Positions 6,620-6,814 of a stretch of 6,814 bases of DNA are shown in pieces. Position 1 is the stretch's first letter; each line of letters begins with the position of its first letter. The stretch is taken from the NCBI GenBank assembly GCA_047619485.1, contig JBLHKE010000429.1, forward strand, positions 1 through 6,814, in the 5' to 3' direction. This stretch comes from JBLHKE01 sp047619485 (lineage in GTDB: Bacteria > Verrucomicrobiota > Verrucomicrobiia > Verrucomicrobiales > DEV007). The notes beneath the pieces were generated by a model. The model did not search any database, was not told the origin of the DNA, and saw nothing but the letters and a program-made list of their open reading frames with translations. The position numbers and the translations under genes were made by a program.

Positions 6620-6634
6620 CGCTGGCGCGCAGCG
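6620..6634 (+). other. short GC-rich hairpin directly after parC
   Basis: CGCTG (6620-6624) pairs with CAGCG (6630-6634) around GCGCG, beginning at the base after the parC stop. It sits just before the larger palindrome at 6641-6659. No T-run follows either one, so canonical rho-independent termination is not supported. Tandem hairpins here could still stabilise the 3' end of the mRNA. Confidence 0.3.
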
Positions 6635-6635
6635 A

Positions 6636-6660
6636 CGTAGCACGGAGTTGCACTCCGTGG
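6636..6660 (+). repeat. left 25-bp palindromic repeat copy of a REPIN/MITE-like element
   Basis: The copy contains CACGGAGT (6641-6648), a TGC loop, and ACTCCGTG (6652-6659), a perfect 8-bp hairpin with a CGTAG head at 6636-6640. It is the exact reverse complement of 6766-6790. It begins 16 bp after the parC stop codon. Confidence 0.9.
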
Positions 6661-6765
6661 GTGGCAGCTGTGGGACTTGGGCTTTCTCTTAAGGTGAGGC
6701 TGGAGGATGCGGGAAGAAGCTTGGGATGTGGGGTGCGAGAACGTTGTTGGTGTTGTTGATGCAAT

Positions 6766-6790
6766 CCACGGAGTGCAACTCCGTGCTACG
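6766..6790 (-). repeat. right 25-bp palindromic repeat copy of a REPIN/MITE-like element
   Basis: CACGGAGT (6767-6774), loop GCA, ACTCCGTG (6778-6785), then a CTACG tail at 6786-6790. It matches the left copy without a mismatch but in the opposite orientation, so both CGTAG heads point outwards. The remaining bases 6791-6814 show nothing recognisable. Confidence 0.9.
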
Positions 6791-6814
6791 CTTGAGCATC
6801 GAGATGCCAGCCTA

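Larger units (their letters stand above)
6636..6790. mobile_element. candidate 155-bp REPIN/MITE-like element
   Basis: Two perfect, inverted 25-bp palindromic copies (6636-6660 and 6766-6790) flank a 105-bp spacer with no open reading frame of note. Identity stops immediately outside the copies, so the boundaries are sharp. Paired inverted REP palindromes with a short spacer are the known layout of REPINs, which are moved by RAYT (REP-associated tyrosine) transposases. A MITE is the alternative. No target-site duplication is evident and no transposase is in the window. Assignment to either class is inference, while the repeat structure itself is directly seen. Confidence 0.55.

Noticed and set aside
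6636..6660. Rho-independent terminator for parC
   Set aside because: The hairpin is well formed, but no T-run follows and an identical inverted copy lies 105 bp on, which fits a repeat element better. A secondary role in termination is not excluded.
6636..6790. CRISPR array
   Set aside because: There are only two repeat copies and they are in opposite orientations, with a 105-bp spacer and no cas genes nearby.

Overview
The window holds four convincing protein genes in two divergent pairs, plus repeat-bearing intergenic DNA. It looks like chromosomal DNA of a moderately GC-rich Gram-negative bacterium. I favour Verrucomicrobiota (Opitutae-like). The adjacent parE and parC genes are of the type seen in Bacteroidota and relatives, but the DNA is richer in G+C than is usual for Bacteroidota. 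Both topoisomerase subunits carry lysine-rich N-terminal tails. None of the four genes has a recognisable Shine-Dalgarno sequence. This taxonomic call is an inference, not proof.

Left half, minus strand (2066 down to 95): a class I SAM-dependent methyltransferase of unknown substrate is followed 34 bp later by a chorismatase of the FkbO/Hyg5/XanB2 family. The two are probably co-transcribed. The chorismatase should hydrolyse or rearrange chorismate to a hydroxybenzoate or dihydrobenzoate product, so the pair may belong to a small aromatic or secondary-metabolite pathway. No other pathway gene is visible.

Middle (2067-2455): a 389-bp divergent intergenic region. It carries a 3 x 9-bp tandem repeat close to the methyltransferase start, several small hairpins and a possible sigma70-type promoter before parE. 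I see no gene in it.

Right half, plus strand (2456-6619): parE and parC encode the two subunits of topoisomerase IV, separated by 78 bp and probably one transcription unit. Catalytic motifs are intact in both. ParC has an unusual N-terminal extension: a polybasic segment followed by an acidic Glu-Val/Asp-Val dipeptide run, which is encoded by a hexanucleotide tandem repeat.

Right end (6620-6814): no gene, but there is a 155-bp element. Two perfect 25-bp inverted copies of a short palindrome flank a 105-bp spacer. This is the layout of a REPIN/MITE-like non-autonomous repeat and is the most interesting non-coding feature here. I see no clear evidence of a wholly new multi-gene system.
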